The notes below the pieces were generated by a model. It ran no database searches. It was given only the letters and a program-made list of their open reading frames with translations, and was not told the DNA's origin. 64,000 nucleotides of DNA from Rugamonas rivuli (lineage in GTDB: Bacteria > Pseudomonadota > Gammaproteobacteria > Burkholderiales > Burkholderiaceae_D). This document shows positions 1-8,584 of the stretch, piece by piece. Where the stretch lies: NCBI RefSeq assembly GCF_009380165.1, contig NZ_WHUF01000001.1:1-64000 (forward strand), in the 5' to 3' direction. Position numbers and translations under genes: made by a program. Position 1 is the first letter of the stretch; each line of letters opens with the position of its first letter.

Positions 1-105
1 GTGGTACCGGCCTGGCCGGGGAATTTCCAGTTGGCCGCATCGTAGGTGCCTTCCAGGTCCAGCACTTCCGACTTCACGTAGGGCTGGCGGAAGATAGCCT
101 CGACG
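1..105 (-). other. Open reading continuation beyond the fliK frame break, partial
   Basis: Past the G-rich stretch that ends the fliK-like frame, a different minus-strand frame is open without a stop to the window edge. From about position 104 it reads VEAIFRQPYVKSEVLDLEG and continues through residues including TYDAANWKF. It has ordinary protein composition, unlike the Ala/Pro-rich fliK text upstream. It could be the true C-terminal part of the upstream gene, shifted by one base, or a different gene joined here. I do not recognise the family, and it does not look like the usual FliK C-terminal domain. Confidence 0.35.
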
Positions 106-1048
106 CCCCCGCCCCCCGGCTGGCCGCCGGTGCGGCCGACGATGCCGGGGCCGGGGCCGGCGCATCGGCCTGGCTTTGCTGGACCTGTGCGCCGAGCGCG
201 GCGCTGTTGGCCATGGCGTAAATGTTTTGCGGCGTGCCGGCCGGGACCGTGCTGGCAGGCTGCGCGGCGGCGGCGGCAGCGGCGGCCGTAGCCGAAGCAG
301 CAGCTGCCGCGGCGGTGCCGTCGTCGGCGTTCTGGGCGGCGGCCGATGGCAGCGGGGCAGGGGTGACGGCCACGCCGACGGCGGACAGGTTCAAACGGGT
401 GGCGGCGCTGTTGAGCGTGGCGGTGGCGCCGACGGCGTCGGTGCGCGCGGCGTTGTCGCCGCTGGCGCCGGCGGCCGGGACGGGCGCGGCCAGCGGTACG
501 GCCTGGGCCAGCAGGTTGCCGAACATCGCCGGCACCAGCGTGGCGGTACTGGCGCTGCCGCTGCCGGCGGCGCTGTCGGCCTTGCCGTCGCTGCCGCTGT
601 CCGTGCCGGTATCGACGGCGGCCAGTTCGGCGCCGGCGGCGGCCTGGTCGGCCAGGTTCAGCAGCTGGGCAAACAGCGGCGCGACGGTGGCCGCTTCATC
701 GGCGGCGGGTTCGCCCTGCTCGCGGCCCGGGTAGCTGACCGGATCGTTCTGGCTGGACGGGGTGGCGCTGCGCGGCGCCGGCGTCGGCTTGGGTTGGTTG
801 CTGGCCAGCGGCGTGCGGCTGTTGCCGTTCGGCTGGGACTTGCCGTTGGCGGTGACCGGATTCTTGTTGTTGCCGGTCAGCGGAGCCGATTTCGGCGGAA
901 CGCGGCTGCCGGTATTGGCGTCGGCGTTGCGATTGGGCGCGGACGTCGGCATGCCATCGAGGCCGCCATGATTGGAGGCCACCGGAGCGGTCAGTTCGGC
1001 TTTCGCGGCTTTTGCCGCGGCCGTAGCGCTGGAGAGTGTCATGGTCAT
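74..1048 (-). CDS. fliK: FliK-like flagellar hook-length protein, probably frameshifted at its 3' end
   Basis: This is a low-complexity protein of 324 residues, rich in Ala, Pro, Thr, Ser and Asn, with a run of Ala-Thr-Ala residues near residues 245-265. FliK proteins typically have such a secreted, flexible N-terminal ruler region. The start at 1048 overlaps the stop of the preceding fliT by ATGA, which implies translational coupling and membership in the fliD-S-T operon. The C-terminal substrate-switch domain of FliK is not seen. The frame ends soon after two C runs (106-110 and 112-117 on the plus strand), and a different frame continues to the window edge. A one-base loss there, real or from sequencing, is likely. 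The fliK name rests on position and composition, not on a conserved domain. Confidence 0.55.
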   Translation of the reverse strand: MTMTLSSATAAAKAAKAELTAPVASNHGGLDGMPTSAPNRNADANTGSRVPPKSAPLTGNNKNPVTANGKSQPNGNSRTPLASNQPKPTPAPRSATPSSQNDPVSYPGREQGEPAADEAATVAPLFAQLLNLADQAAAGAELAAVDTGTDSGSDGKADSAAGSGSASTATLVPAMFGNLLAQAVPLAAPVPAAGASGDNAARTDAVGATATLNSAATRLNLSAVGVAVTPAPLPSAAAQNADDGTAAAAAASATAAAAAAAAQPASTVPAGTPQNIYAMANSAALGAQVQQSQADAPAPAPASSAAPAASRGAGASRLSSASPT

Positions 1049-1362
1049 GCTTGGATTCCGGTCTCTAACTGTTCGCTGTCCAGCGCATATGCCAGCCAGC
1101 CTTCTTTGTTGGTCTGCATTTCCTGCAGCCGCCGGTCCAGATCCCCGGTGGCGGCGTTGCAGGCTTCCACTGCTTGCTCGTGTACCTGGCGCAAGGCCGC
1201 CAGCGCGGCCCACTCGGCGCTGCTCCACGGGCCCTGGGCCGCCATCTGCGGCAGCGTGGTCGCCATTAACGTGTTAATCGCCGCCAGCATCTTCCAGTCC
1301 TGCGAAGCGATGGCGGCGCTCATTTTCTGCGCCATTTGCAGCAAGGTGCGTTGCCTATCCAT
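1045..1362 (-). CDS. fliT: FliT-like flagellar export chaperone
   Basis: This small protein of 105 residues is mostly helical by composition. It lies directly after fliS and before the fliK-like gene, the place where fliT sits in lateral-type flagellar clusters. FliT proteins bind the C-terminus of the FliD cap protein and keep it unfolded for export. The family is poorly conserved, so the call rests mainly on size, helical character and order. The start MDRQRTLLQM at 1362 overlaps the end of fliS by 8 bases. The longer in-frame start at 1377 would overlap further and is less likely. The stop overlaps the next start by ATGA. Confidence 0.6.
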   Translation of the reverse strand: MDRQRTLLQMAQKMSAAIASQDWKMLAAINTLMATTLPQMAAQGPWSSAEWAALAALRQVHEQAVEACNAATGDLDRRLQEMQTNKEGWLAYALDSEQLETGIQA

Positions 1363-1744
1363 TTTTGGCCTGCACACCCAGCCAGCCCTTTTTGATGGTG
1401 GTCAGCAGCGTCGTGACTTCATCGACGATGGTCGGGTCCAGGCTGACGCCGGCCGTGTACAGGCGGCCGGCGCAGTAGTCGTACAGGCGACCCAGGTTTT
1501 CCACCACTTCACCGCCATTGTCGAAGTCCAGCGAACTGGCCAGGCCGTTGATGATGTCGGTGCATTTGTTCAGGCTGTTGGCCTTGAGCTCGTAGCGCTT
1601 GCCGACGATGTGGCCGCGCGCGCGGGCCAGCTCTTCGAGCAGGCCGTCGGTCAGCACCAGCACCAGTTCGATCGGCGACGCCCGTGCCACCTGGGCGTCC
1701 AGATTGGTGGAGTGGTAACTGCTGTAGGCTTCCTGGTTCAACAT
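1355..1744 (-). CDS. fliS: Flagellin export chaperone FliS
   Basis: FliS binds the C-terminal helix of flagellin in the cytoplasm, prevents premature polymerisation and hands it to the export gate. The protein is about 129 residues, the usual length. It has the typical beginning MLNQEAYSSYHSTNL, the central ELVLVLTDGLLEELARARG helix where most FliS have a similar 'lmLydga' segment, and a later region around SLDFDNGGEV and LGRLYDYC. I take ATG at 1744; an upstream in-frame GTG at 1753 is possible, and neither has a strong ribosome binding site. It follows fliD by about 40 bases and overlaps fliT. Confidence 0.85.
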   Translation of the reverse strand: MLNQEAYSSYHSTNLDAQVARASPIELVLVLTDGLLEELARARGHIVGKRYELKANSLNKCTDIINGLASSLDFDNGGEVVENLGRLYDYCAGRLYTAGVSLDPTIVDEVTTLLTTIKKGWLGVQAKNG

Positions 1745-1783
1745 GGTGTTCACCGTAATGGTCGTTAATGCTGGGGTTGAGGC

Positions 1784-3205
1784 TTAGTTGTTGCTGTTCG
1801 ACGAGAACATCGCCGAGAACATATTCGAGGTGCTGGTCATCGACGCCTGCAACTGCTGCAGCGCGCTGAACTGCGCCAAGTAGCGTTTGTAGGAATTGTC
1901 GAACTGGCTTTGCAGCGCCACCTGGCGCTTGGCCACGTCGTCCACCACCTTGGTGGCGGCGGTCTTGCGGCCGCCGATCAGGCCGGTCGCGGAATTGGTC
2001 CAGGTGTTGACCAGCTTGTTCATCGAACCGAGCACGCCGCTGTCGACGCCGATGCCGGCGCGGCCGAACAGCTGGTCCATCTTGCCCGGATCGGCGGCGA
2101 TGGTCTTCTGCAGGCGGGCGCTGTCGAGCGACAGGGTGCCGTCGCGCGCGGCGGTGATGCCAAAGCTGATCAGCGACTTGCCGCCGGTGGCGCTGCGCAG
2201 CATCGCGCTCAGGCTGGCGCGCAGCGCGGTGACGCCGGAATCGTTGTACAGCGCGGCGTCGCCCGACTTCGGCGTGCTGTCGGTGGACGAGGTCGGACTG
2301 TGGTCGCCCGGCGCAGTGACGGCGTTGAACACCGCCAGCAGCTTGTTGTAGGCGTCGACAAAGGTTTGCACGTTGGCGGCGGTGGCGCTGTTGTCCGGGC
2401 CGATGGTCAGCTGCACCGGCGTGGCGCCGGCCAGCTGCGCCTGCTTGACGGTGAACTTGACGTTGTCGATGGTGGTGAAGGTGTTCGACGCCTGCGTCAC
2501 CTTGGTGCCGGTGTTCTGGTCGCCCATCCAGACGATGGCGTCCTTGGCGGCCGCTTCGACTTTTTGCGTCGACAGGTCGGATTGCAGCGCAGGGTCGCCC
2601 AGCGCCGAGACGTCGAGCGAGGCGATGGCGTTGTTGGCGCCGGTCTGGGTGGCGGTCAGCACCAGCTTGGGCTGGCCGTTGATGGTCAGGGTCGAGGCGG
2701 TGACGCGCGAGTTGTTGCTGGCCGCGACATTGATGGCGGCGGCGATTTCCTTGGCCGACAGTTTGCCGTCCATATTGCTGTCGGCGGTGGCCAGGTCGAT
2801 CTGGAAGTTGGAGCCGTCGGCCAGCATCACCTTCATCGAGCCGGCGCCGGCGCCGGTGACGGCGCTGTCGCTGACGTTGTAGGACACCTGGCCGGCGGTG
2901 GCCAGCTGCTCGACGTAGAACGAATAGGTGCCGGCCACGGCGGTGGAGCTGGCGGTGCCGGTGGCGATCGCGGTATTGCTGCTGGTGGCCGAGGCGGCGC
3001 TGACGGTGGACGTGCCGGTGACCAGCGCCTGCAGCGTCGACTGGAAGGCGCTCAGCGCCGTGCCCAGCGTACCGAGGGCGCTGACGGTGGCGGTGGCCTT
3101 GGTGTTGCGGCTGTCCAGTATGGCCTTGGTCGGCGCGACGTAGGCGTTCGCCAGTTTCTCGGCCGTGGTCTGCGGATCGTAGTTAGGACTGCTGATGACG
3201 GACAT
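1784..3205 (-). CDS. fliD: Flagellar filament cap protein FliD (hook-associated protein 2)
   Basis: FliD forms the cap at the filament tip and guides flagellin assembly. The protein has 473 residues. An N-terminal D0/D1 region is followed by a Thr/Ala-rich variable middle and a C-terminal coiled segment (around residues 400-460, with VDDVAKRQVALQSQFDNSY and LQQLQASM) typical of FliD_C. Residues 142-153 spell DSNMDGKLSAKE, which fits a canonical EF-hand calcium loop and is not a core FliD feature. The start at 3205 is preceded by GGGAG at suitable spacing. About 100 AT-rich bases separate it from fliJ, so it may have its own promoter, but I could not assign one. Confidence 0.9.
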   Translation of the reverse strand: MSVISSPNYDPQTTAEKLANAYVAPTKAILDSRNTKATATVSALGTLGTALSAFQSTLQALVTGTSTVSAASATSSNTAIATGTASSTAVAGTYSFYVEQLATAGQVSYNVSDSAVTGAGAGSMKVMLADGSNFQIDLATADSNMDGKLSAKEIAAAINVAASNNSRVTASTLTINGQPKLVLTATQTGANNAIASLDVSALGDPALQSDLSTQKVEAAAKDAIVWMGDQNTGTKVTQASNTFTTIDNVKFTVKQAQLAGATPVQLTIGPDNSATAANVQTFVDAYNKLLAVFNAVTAPGDHSPTSSTDSTPKSGDAALYNDSGVTALRASLSAMLRSATGGKSLISFGITAARDGTLSLDSARLQKTIAADPGKMDQLFGRAGIGVDSGVLGSMNKLVNTWTNSATGLIGGRKTAATKVVDDVAKRQVALQSQFDNSYKRYLAQFSALQQLQASMTSTSNMFSAMFSSNSNN

Positions 3206-3306
3206 GATCGTGCTCCCGGTAAGGATGATTGAAGTGTACCCTGATATAAGGCGACCTTAATCGTTTCCCTATGAAAATATTTCTAACTATTTTTTCGCGG
3301 CGGCGT

Positions 3307-3738
3307 TTATTTCTGGCCGCGTATCCATAGTTGCGTTGCTAATTCATCATGTTGCTTGCGTTCCTGCACATTTTGCTGTTGCAGGACCACTTTTTGCTGC
3401 TTGCTCAGCACCTTGCCCAGCACTTCGCGCTTGGCCCAGGCCGCGTTGAGCGCCTTCTGCGACACCGCCATGTCGGCCTCGTGCATGTGCAGGTCGAGCC
3501 GGTGGCTGTCGGCCATCTGCATCACGGCCTGCTTGTAGTCGCCGCAGTTGCCGGCCAGCGCAGGATGCAGCTTGCCGCTGGCGCCGCTATTCGTGTAGAG
3601 CCCGGTCAGGCGCTCCAGGTTTTTCTGATAACGCTCGCGCAAACTTTCCTTTTCCGCCAGCTCGGTCTGCAGGCGCTCCACCTCGGTGTTGCGCAGGGCC
3701 ACCAGCGTGGTCAGGTTGCGGATGTTGTGTTGGCTCAT
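3307..3738 (-). CDS. fliJ: Flagellar export protein FliJ
   Basis: FliJ is the soluble coiled-coil stalk of the flagellar type III ATPase complex. It links FliI to the FlhA gate and escorts chaperones. The product has 143 residues, is strongly helical and charged, and has a coiled-coil pattern over most of its length (VERLQTELAEKESLRERYQ near the start, KREVLGKVLSKQQKVVLQQ near the end). Its start overlaps the fliI stop by ATGA. FliJ sequences diverge widely, so the identification depends on length, coiled coil and position after fliI. Confidence 0.85.
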   Translation of the reverse strand: MSQHNIRNLTTLVALRNTEVERLQTELAEKESLRERYQKNLERLTGLYTNSGASGKLHPALAGNCGDYKQAVMQMADSHRLDLHMHEADMAVSQKALNAAWAKREVLGKVLSKQQKVVLQQQNVQERKQHDELATQLWIRGQK

Positions 3739-5045
3739 GTCATCAGCTTTTCAAGTTGGGTGACGCACGGTGCGAAGGGCGCTTCTTCCTTGGTGCCCTG
3801 GCAGAGGAAATCCTCGACCTTGGGGTGCAGCTGCACCGCCTTGTCGGTGATCGGATCGGCGCCCGGCACATAGGCGCCCAGCGGGATCAGGTCGCGCACG
3901 CGGTCGTGCCGCGCCATGCTGGCCTTGAGCGCGCGCGCCGCCAGCATGTGTTCGTGGGTGATGACCTGGGTCATGCAGCGGCTGATCGAGGCGGCGATGT
4001 CGATCGCCGGATAGTGGCCCCGCTCGGCCAGCTCGCGGGTCATGACGATGTGGCCATCGAGCACGGCGCGGGCGGTGTCGACCACCGGATCCTGCTGGTC
4101 GTCGCCCTCGGCCAGCACGGTGTAGATCGCGCTCATGCTGCCGGTCTGGTTTTCGCCGTTGCCGGCCGATTCGATCAGCTGCGGCAGCGCCGAGAACACC
4201 GACGGCGGATAGCCCTTGGTGGCCGGCGGCTCGCCCAGCGCCAGCGCCACTTCGCGCAGCGCCATGGCGTAGCGGGTCAGCGAATCGACCAGCAGCAGCA
4301 CGTTCTTGCCCTGGTCGCGGTAGTGGGCCGCGATCGAATGGCACAGTTCGGTGGCCATGATGCGCATCAGCGGGCTCTCGTCGGCCGGCGCGATCACCAG
4401 CACGGCCTTGGACAAGCCTTCCTTGCCGAGCGACATTTCGACGAATTCGCGCACCTCGCGCGAACGCTCGCCGATCAGGCCGACCACCACCACGTCGGCC
4501 ACGGTTTGCCGGGTCATCAGGCCCAGCAGCACGGACTTGCCGACGCCGGAGCCGGCCATCAGGCCGACGCGCTGGCCCTTGCCCAGCGTGAGCATGGCGT
4601 TGATGGCGCGCACGCCCACGTCCAGCGCCTCGGTGACGGGTTTCTTTTTCAATGGATGGATGCGCGGCGGCAGCGCTTCGAGCGGGAAGTCGCCGGACAG
4701 CTTGCCGAGGCCGTCGATCGGTTCGCCCAGGCCGTTGACCATGCGGCCCAGCCAGCCGGAGCCGATCTGCAGGCTGACTTTTTCCGGCAGCGGCAGCACG
4801 CGCGCGCCGGTGGTCAGGCCGATGGCTTTCTTGAACGGCATCAGGAAGGACAGCTTGTCGCGGAAACCGACCACTTGCGCGTCCAGCCATTCGCCGCTGA
4901 CTGTCTCAATCTGGCAACGCTGGCCGGTGTGCAGAGGGCAACCGACGGCCTCAAGCAATAAACCGGACGCCCCCACCAGGCGACCGGTCGGGGTCGCCAT
5001 GGGTACGGAACCCAGTTCGAGATTGCGTAAGGCGTCAGCGATCAC
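3735..5045 (-). CDS. fliI: Flagellum-specific ATP synthase-like ATPase FliI
   Basis: FliI is the cytoplasmic hexameric ATPase of the flagellar type III export apparatus. It is related to F1-ATPase beta subunits. The protein has 436 residues, the usual length. It shows a P-loop GLMAGSGVGKSVLLG at about residues 160-175, a Walker B strand in VLLLVDSLTRYAMALRE, and the C-terminal DHIP-type segment seen here as DLIPLGAYVPGADP. The start at 5045 overlaps the fliH stop by ATGA, which fits the known FliH-FliI complex. Confidence 0.97.
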   Translation of the reverse strand: MIADALRNLELGSVPMATPTGRLVGASGLLLEAVGCPLHTGQRCQIETVSGEWLDAQVVGFRDKLSFLMPFKKAIGLTTGARVLPLPEKVSLQIGSGWLGRMVNGLGEPIDGLGKLSGDFPLEALPPRIHPLKKKPVTEALDVGVRAINAMLTLGKGQRVGLMAGSGVGKSVLLGLMTRQTVADVVVVGLIGERSREVREFVEMSLGKEGLSKAVLVIAPADESPLMRIMATELCHSIAAHYRDQGKNVLLLVDSLTRYAMALREVALALGEPPATKGYPPSVFSALPQLIESAGNGENQTGSMSAIYTVLAEGDDQQDPVVDTARAVLDGHIVMTRELAERGHYPAIDIAASISRCMTQVITHEHMLAARALKASMARHDRVRDLIPLGAYVPGADPITDKAVQLHPKVEDFLCQGTKEEAPFAPCVTQLEKLMT

Positions 5046-5752
5046 TCTTCGCTCTCCGGTTCGTCGCCGCCGTCGGCAGCTTGAAGTTGATTATCGACCT
5101 GTTCCATGACAGCCGCAAGACGTTGATGGCATCCGGCGTCGACTTCGTTGTCGCCGGCCTTGATGCGGCACTCGCCCACTTCCAGCCGGGCGTCGGGTAT
5201 CAGGTTCCAGCGCTTGGAACGTTTCGGGTCCAGCTCGGCGATGCGCTTCAATTCTTCCGGGTTCAGGAAGACATCGATTTCCTCGCGCGTCGGTGGCATC
5301 GATGCCAAGGTTTCCTCGACCAGGGCCATCAGCTGCACCGGTTGCAGCGCCAGTTCGGCGCGGATCACCTGGCGGGCCACCTTGGCCACCAGGTCGACCA
5401 CTTCCTTGCGCTGGGCGGCGCGGTAGTCGGAGCGCAGCTTCTTCAGGCTTTTCAGCATGGCGTCGACCGGGCGGGCCATCTGGTCGTAGGCCACCAGGGT
5501 TTCATGGCGGCCTTCTTCGCGGCCCTGTTCCTGGCCGGCGGCGCGGCCGGCTTCGAAGCCGTCTTCCTGGCCGCGCGCCAGGCCGATTTCATAACCGTCG
5601 CGCTGGCCTTGTTCGAAGCCCTCGCTGACCGAGGCGGCCCATTGGGCGCCGCCGTCGCCGCCCTGGCTGTGGCTGTGCGCCACGGCGCGCTGGTGCGCCA
5701 GGTTGGTGAACTGGGCCAGCGGCGGGAAGCGGTAGGCGCGGAACGACTTCAT
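5042..5752 (-). CDS. fliH: Flagellar assembly protein FliH
   Basis: FliH binds FliI, holds the ATPase inactive and docks it to the C-ring. The product is 236 residues. It begins MKSFRAYRFPPLAQF and is followed by a glycine-zipper-like series of GxxxG steps (GFEQGQRDGYEIGLARGQED and onward, about residues 50-90) that is characteristic of FliH. A C-terminal part resembles the peripheral stalk of V-type ATPases (DLVAKVARQVIRAEL, LNPEELKRI). I chose the start at 5752 because its ATG overlaps the fliG stop by ATGA. An open frame extends upstream but runs inside fliG. Confidence 0.93.
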   Translation of the reverse strand: MKSFRAYRFPPLAQFTNLAHQRAVAHSHSQGGDGGAQWAASVSEGFEQGQRDGYEIGLARGQEDGFEAGRAAGQEQGREEGRHETLVAYDQMARPVDAMLKSLKKLRSDYRAAQRKEVVDLVAKVARQVIRAELALQPVQLMALVEETLASMPPTREEIDVFLNPEELKRIAELDPKRSKRWNLIPDARLEVGECRIKAGDNEVDAGCHQRLAAVMEQVDNQLQAADGGDEPESEE

Positions 5753-6792
5753 TCGACCACCTGTTCGGCGAACAGCTGGATCTCGACTTCGCCGGCGTCG
5801 GCCAGGGCCTTGACGGTGGCCATGATTTCCTGGCGGGTTTGTTCGATGCGCGACAGCGGCATCGGGCCGGCGCGGCGCATCATGTCCTCGAAGGCCTGGG
5901 CCTGGCGTTTCGGCATGGTCTTGAGGATGGCGTCGCGGATCGACACTTCGGCGCCCTTGAGCGCGATCGCCCATTGCTCCAGCGGCACTTCCTCGATGAT
6001 GCGGGTGACCGCCACTTCGGACTGGTTGCCGAGGATGAAGAAGTCGTACATCGACAGCTCGATCTTGGACACCACCTCGGGATCATGGGCGCGCAGCAGC
6101 TCGACCATCTGCGCGCGGTTGCTCGGCAGGCGGTTGAGGATTTCGGCGGCCTGGCGTATGCCTTCCACGCTGGTGCTCTGCGAATCGAAGGAGGACAGGC
6201 AGCGCACCACCAGTTCGTCGAGCTCGATCAGCAGGTCGCGGTCGACTTCTTCCATGCGGGCCAGGTTCAGCAGCACCAGGTCGCGGCCGTCGGCCGGCAG
6301 GGCGTCGATGATCTGGCCGGCCAGCGCGGCCGGCAGGAAGGCCAGGAACACCGCCTGCATCTGCACGTGTTCGTTGGAGATGTATTCGGCCAGCCATTTC
6401 GGCGAAGCCCATTGCAGCCGCGCCATCTTCGGCCGCAGTTCATCGCCGTAGATGTTGTTCAATACGGTGTTGGCGAGATCGCCGCCCAGCGCCAGGTCCA
6501 GCGAGCGCTTCAGGTAGCTGCGCGAGGCGCCGTGCACGCCGGACTGCTGGCGGTAATCGTCGAAGAAGGTTTGCATCGCGGTCTTGACGGACTCGACCTT
6601 GATGCCGCTCATGCGCGACATCACCTGCGTCACTTCCAGCAATTCCTCGCGGCTCAGGCAGCGCAGCACGGCGGCGGCCGGCTCCTCGCCTATGCTCAGC
6701 AGCACGATGGCCGCTTGCTCCACCGGTGACAGCTGGGCGTTGCGGACGGCGTCGCCGTAGTCTTCGTCCTGCGCGTTATTGAGTTCGGCCAT
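5749..6792 (-). CDS. fliG: Flagellar motor switch protein FliG
   Basis: FliG forms the rotor ring at the top of the C-ring, joins FliF to FliM, and carries the charged torque helix that meets the stator. The product has about 347 residues. It has the N-terminal FliF-binding region (LSPVEQAAIVLLSIGEEPAA), an EELLEVTQVMSRM helix, and the C-terminal domain with RDAILKTMPKRQAQAFEDM near residues 280-300. I use MAELNNAQDED at 6792 as the start; an in-frame ATG at 6828 would lie deeper inside fliF. It overlaps fliF by 17 bases and fliH by ATGA. Confidence 0.95.
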   Translation of the reverse strand: MAELNNAQDEDYGDAVRNAQLSPVEQAAIVLLSIGEEPAAAVLRCLSREELLEVTQVMSRMSGIKVESVKTAMQTFFDDYRQQSGVHGASRSYLKRSLDLALGGDLANTVLNNIYGDELRPKMARLQWASPKWLAEYISNEHVQMQAVFLAFLPAALAGQIIDALPADGRDLVLLNLARMEEVDRDLLIELDELVVRCLSSFDSQSTSVEGIRQAAEILNRLPSNRAQMVELLRAHDPEVVSKIELSMYDFFILGNQSEVAVTRIIEEVPLEQWAIALKGAEVSIRDAILKTMPKRQAQAFEDMMRRAGPMPLSRIEQTRQEIMATVKALADAGEVEIQLFAEQVVE

Positions 6793-8551
6793 TTTTCTGC
6801 ATCCATTGTTTGACGACTTCGGCGACACGTTCCGGTTCTTTGGCAGCCAGGACTTTCAGGTGGTCGACCATGACGTCGACGGCCGAGCCTGGCGGCGGCA
6901 GATCGTAGTTTTCCAGCAGCGGCACCACCGGCATGCCCGGCGTGGCGGCGGCGCCCGGCAGGGCAGGGGCTGCGCCCGGCGTGCCCGGTGCATGGGTGCC
7001 GGCGATGGCCGGCGTGCCGGCCGCGGCAGCGGCCGCTTCCTTGGCTTCCTTGGCGGCCACCACGGCGGCCTGTTCGGCGGCGCGGCGTTCGGCGGCGATG
7101 CGGGCCAGTTCCTGCGGCGCCGGCGTCAGGCGCACGGTGGCCAGGCGCATCAGCGGACGCAGCAGCAGGAAGTAGCCGAGGATGATGCCGACGCCGTACA
7201 TCACGTAGGAGCTGATGTCGACCACGTTGTCACGTTCCTGCCACCATGGCGTCATGGCCGCTTTCGGCGGGAAGTTCATGGCCGACACCACCAGCTGGTC
7301 GCCGCGCTCGGTGTTGATGCCCAGGCCGTTGCGCAGGATCTTGTCGATGTTGGCGATTTCGTTGGCGCTCCAGCCGGTCTTGGGCGTGGGCGAGGCGGCC
7401 TGCGCCAGCACCACGGCGACGCTGAGCTTTTCAAGGCGGCCACGGCTGCGCTTGGTCTGGGTGATGCTGCGGTCGTAGGCGTACTGGCGGGTGGTGGCGT
7501 TCTTGCGCGCCGTGCCTTCGCCCGGGTTGTTCGGATCGTTGGCGGCGGCCGGCTTGTTGGCGTCGGCCGGGTTGGCGTTGGCCGGCGGCGGACGGTTCGA
7601 CAGCGTGCCCGGCACGCCCAGCGCCACGCGGTTGCGGTCCTGTTCTTCGCGCATCGCTTCGCTGGTGACTTTCGGATCGGCGCCGTATTTCTCGACCGTT
7701 TCCTCGACCTTGTCGTTGTCGACGCTGGCCATCACGCTCATGCGGAAGTTGTCGTCGCCGATGACCGGGCCCAGCAGGTTGCGGACGTTGGCCTTGACCT
7801 CGTCCTGGATGCGCTTGCCGTTTTCATTGCTGGAGGCGCCGGCGTCGAAGCCGTCGGCCAGGTCGATGTGGGAAGACAGCAGGTTGCCGGTCTGGTCGAC
7901 CAGGCTGACGCGCTGCGGGCTCAGGCTGGCGACGCTGCCGGCCACCATATTGACGACGGCGGCGATCGCCTCAGGCGACATGGTGTGGCCGGGCTTGAGC
8001 GCCACCACCACCGAGGCCGACGATTTCTCGCCGTCCGAGGAAACAAAGGAGGTCGACTTGGCGATCGACAGGTGCACGCGCGCGTGGGCGATGGCGTCCA
8101 GCGTCATGATCGATTGCGCCAGCTCGCCTTCCAGGCCGCGGCGGAAGCGCACGTCCTGCACGAATTGCGACACGCCCAGCGGGTCGTTCTTGTCCATCAG
8201 CTCCAGGCCGGCCGGCAGCTGGGCGGTCACGCCCTTGGCGGCCAGCAGCATGCGCACCTTGCCCAGCATGGAGTTGGGCACCAGCACCTGGCCGCTCTCG
8301 GGGTGCAGGCGGTACGGGATGTGGTCGGCGTCGAGCACCGTCATCATGTCGGCCGCGGCGACTTTTTCGCGCGCACCGAACACCGGTTTGTAGCCGGACT
8401 GGTCGCTCCACAGGTACATCAGCACCATGGCCGTCACGCCGATCGCCAGCAGCAGCAGCGGATACAGGTTTTTCAGCAGGTTGGGTGGCAGCGACAGCGC
8501 GACGGGGCTCGCGCGCCAGCGCTCGAAGGCGGACTTGAGGGGATTGATCAC
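6776..8551 (-). CDS. fliF: Flagellar MS-ring protein FliF
   Basis: FliF builds the inner-membrane MS ring that houses the export gate and anchors the rotor. It has 591 residues. A first membrane helix lies at about 29-48 (PLLLLAIGVTAMVLMYLW), followed by a periplasmic ring-building part and a second membrane helix at about 445-465 (VMYGVGIILGYFLLLRPL). The cytoplasmic tail is rich in Ala and Pro and ends in a helix (ERVAEVVKQWMQK) expected to bind FliG. The start is a GTG at 8551. It lies 33 bases after fliE in the same operon. Confidence 0.96.
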   Translation of the reverse strand: MINPLKSAFERWRASPVALSLPPNLLKNLYPLLLLAIGVTAMVLMYLWSDQSGYKPVFGAREKVAAADMMTVLDADHIPYRLHPESGQVLVPNSMLGKVRMLLAAKGVTAQLPAGLELMDKNDPLGVSQFVQDVRFRRGLEGELAQSIMTLDAIAHARVHLSIAKSTSFVSSDGEKSSASVVVALKPGHTMSPEAIAAVVNMVAGSVASLSPQRVSLVDQTGNLLSSHIDLADGFDAGASSNENGKRIQDEVKANVRNLLGPVIGDDNFRMSVMASVDNDKVEETVEKYGADPKVTSEAMREEQDRNRVALGVPGTLSNRPPPANANPADANKPAAANDPNNPGEGTARKNATTRQYAYDRSITQTKRSRGRLEKLSVAVVLAQAASPTPKTGWSANEIANIDKILRNGLGINTERGDQLVVSAMNFPPKAAMTPWWQERDNVVDISSYVMYGVGIILGYFLLLRPLMRLATVRLTPAPQELARIAAERRAAEQAAVVAAKEAKEAAAAAAGTPAIAGTHAPGTPGAAPALPGAAATPGMPVVPLLENYDLPPPGSAVDVMVDHLKVLAAKEPERVAEVVKQWMQKNGRTQ

Positions 8552-8584
8552 GTTGTTTGCTTTCGCGTTGAACCGGGAGGGCCG

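Noticed and set aside
240-320. GCG/GCC-rich repeats that look like a microsatellite
   Set aside because: They encode the Ala-rich linker of the FliK-like protein and show no exact repeat unit.
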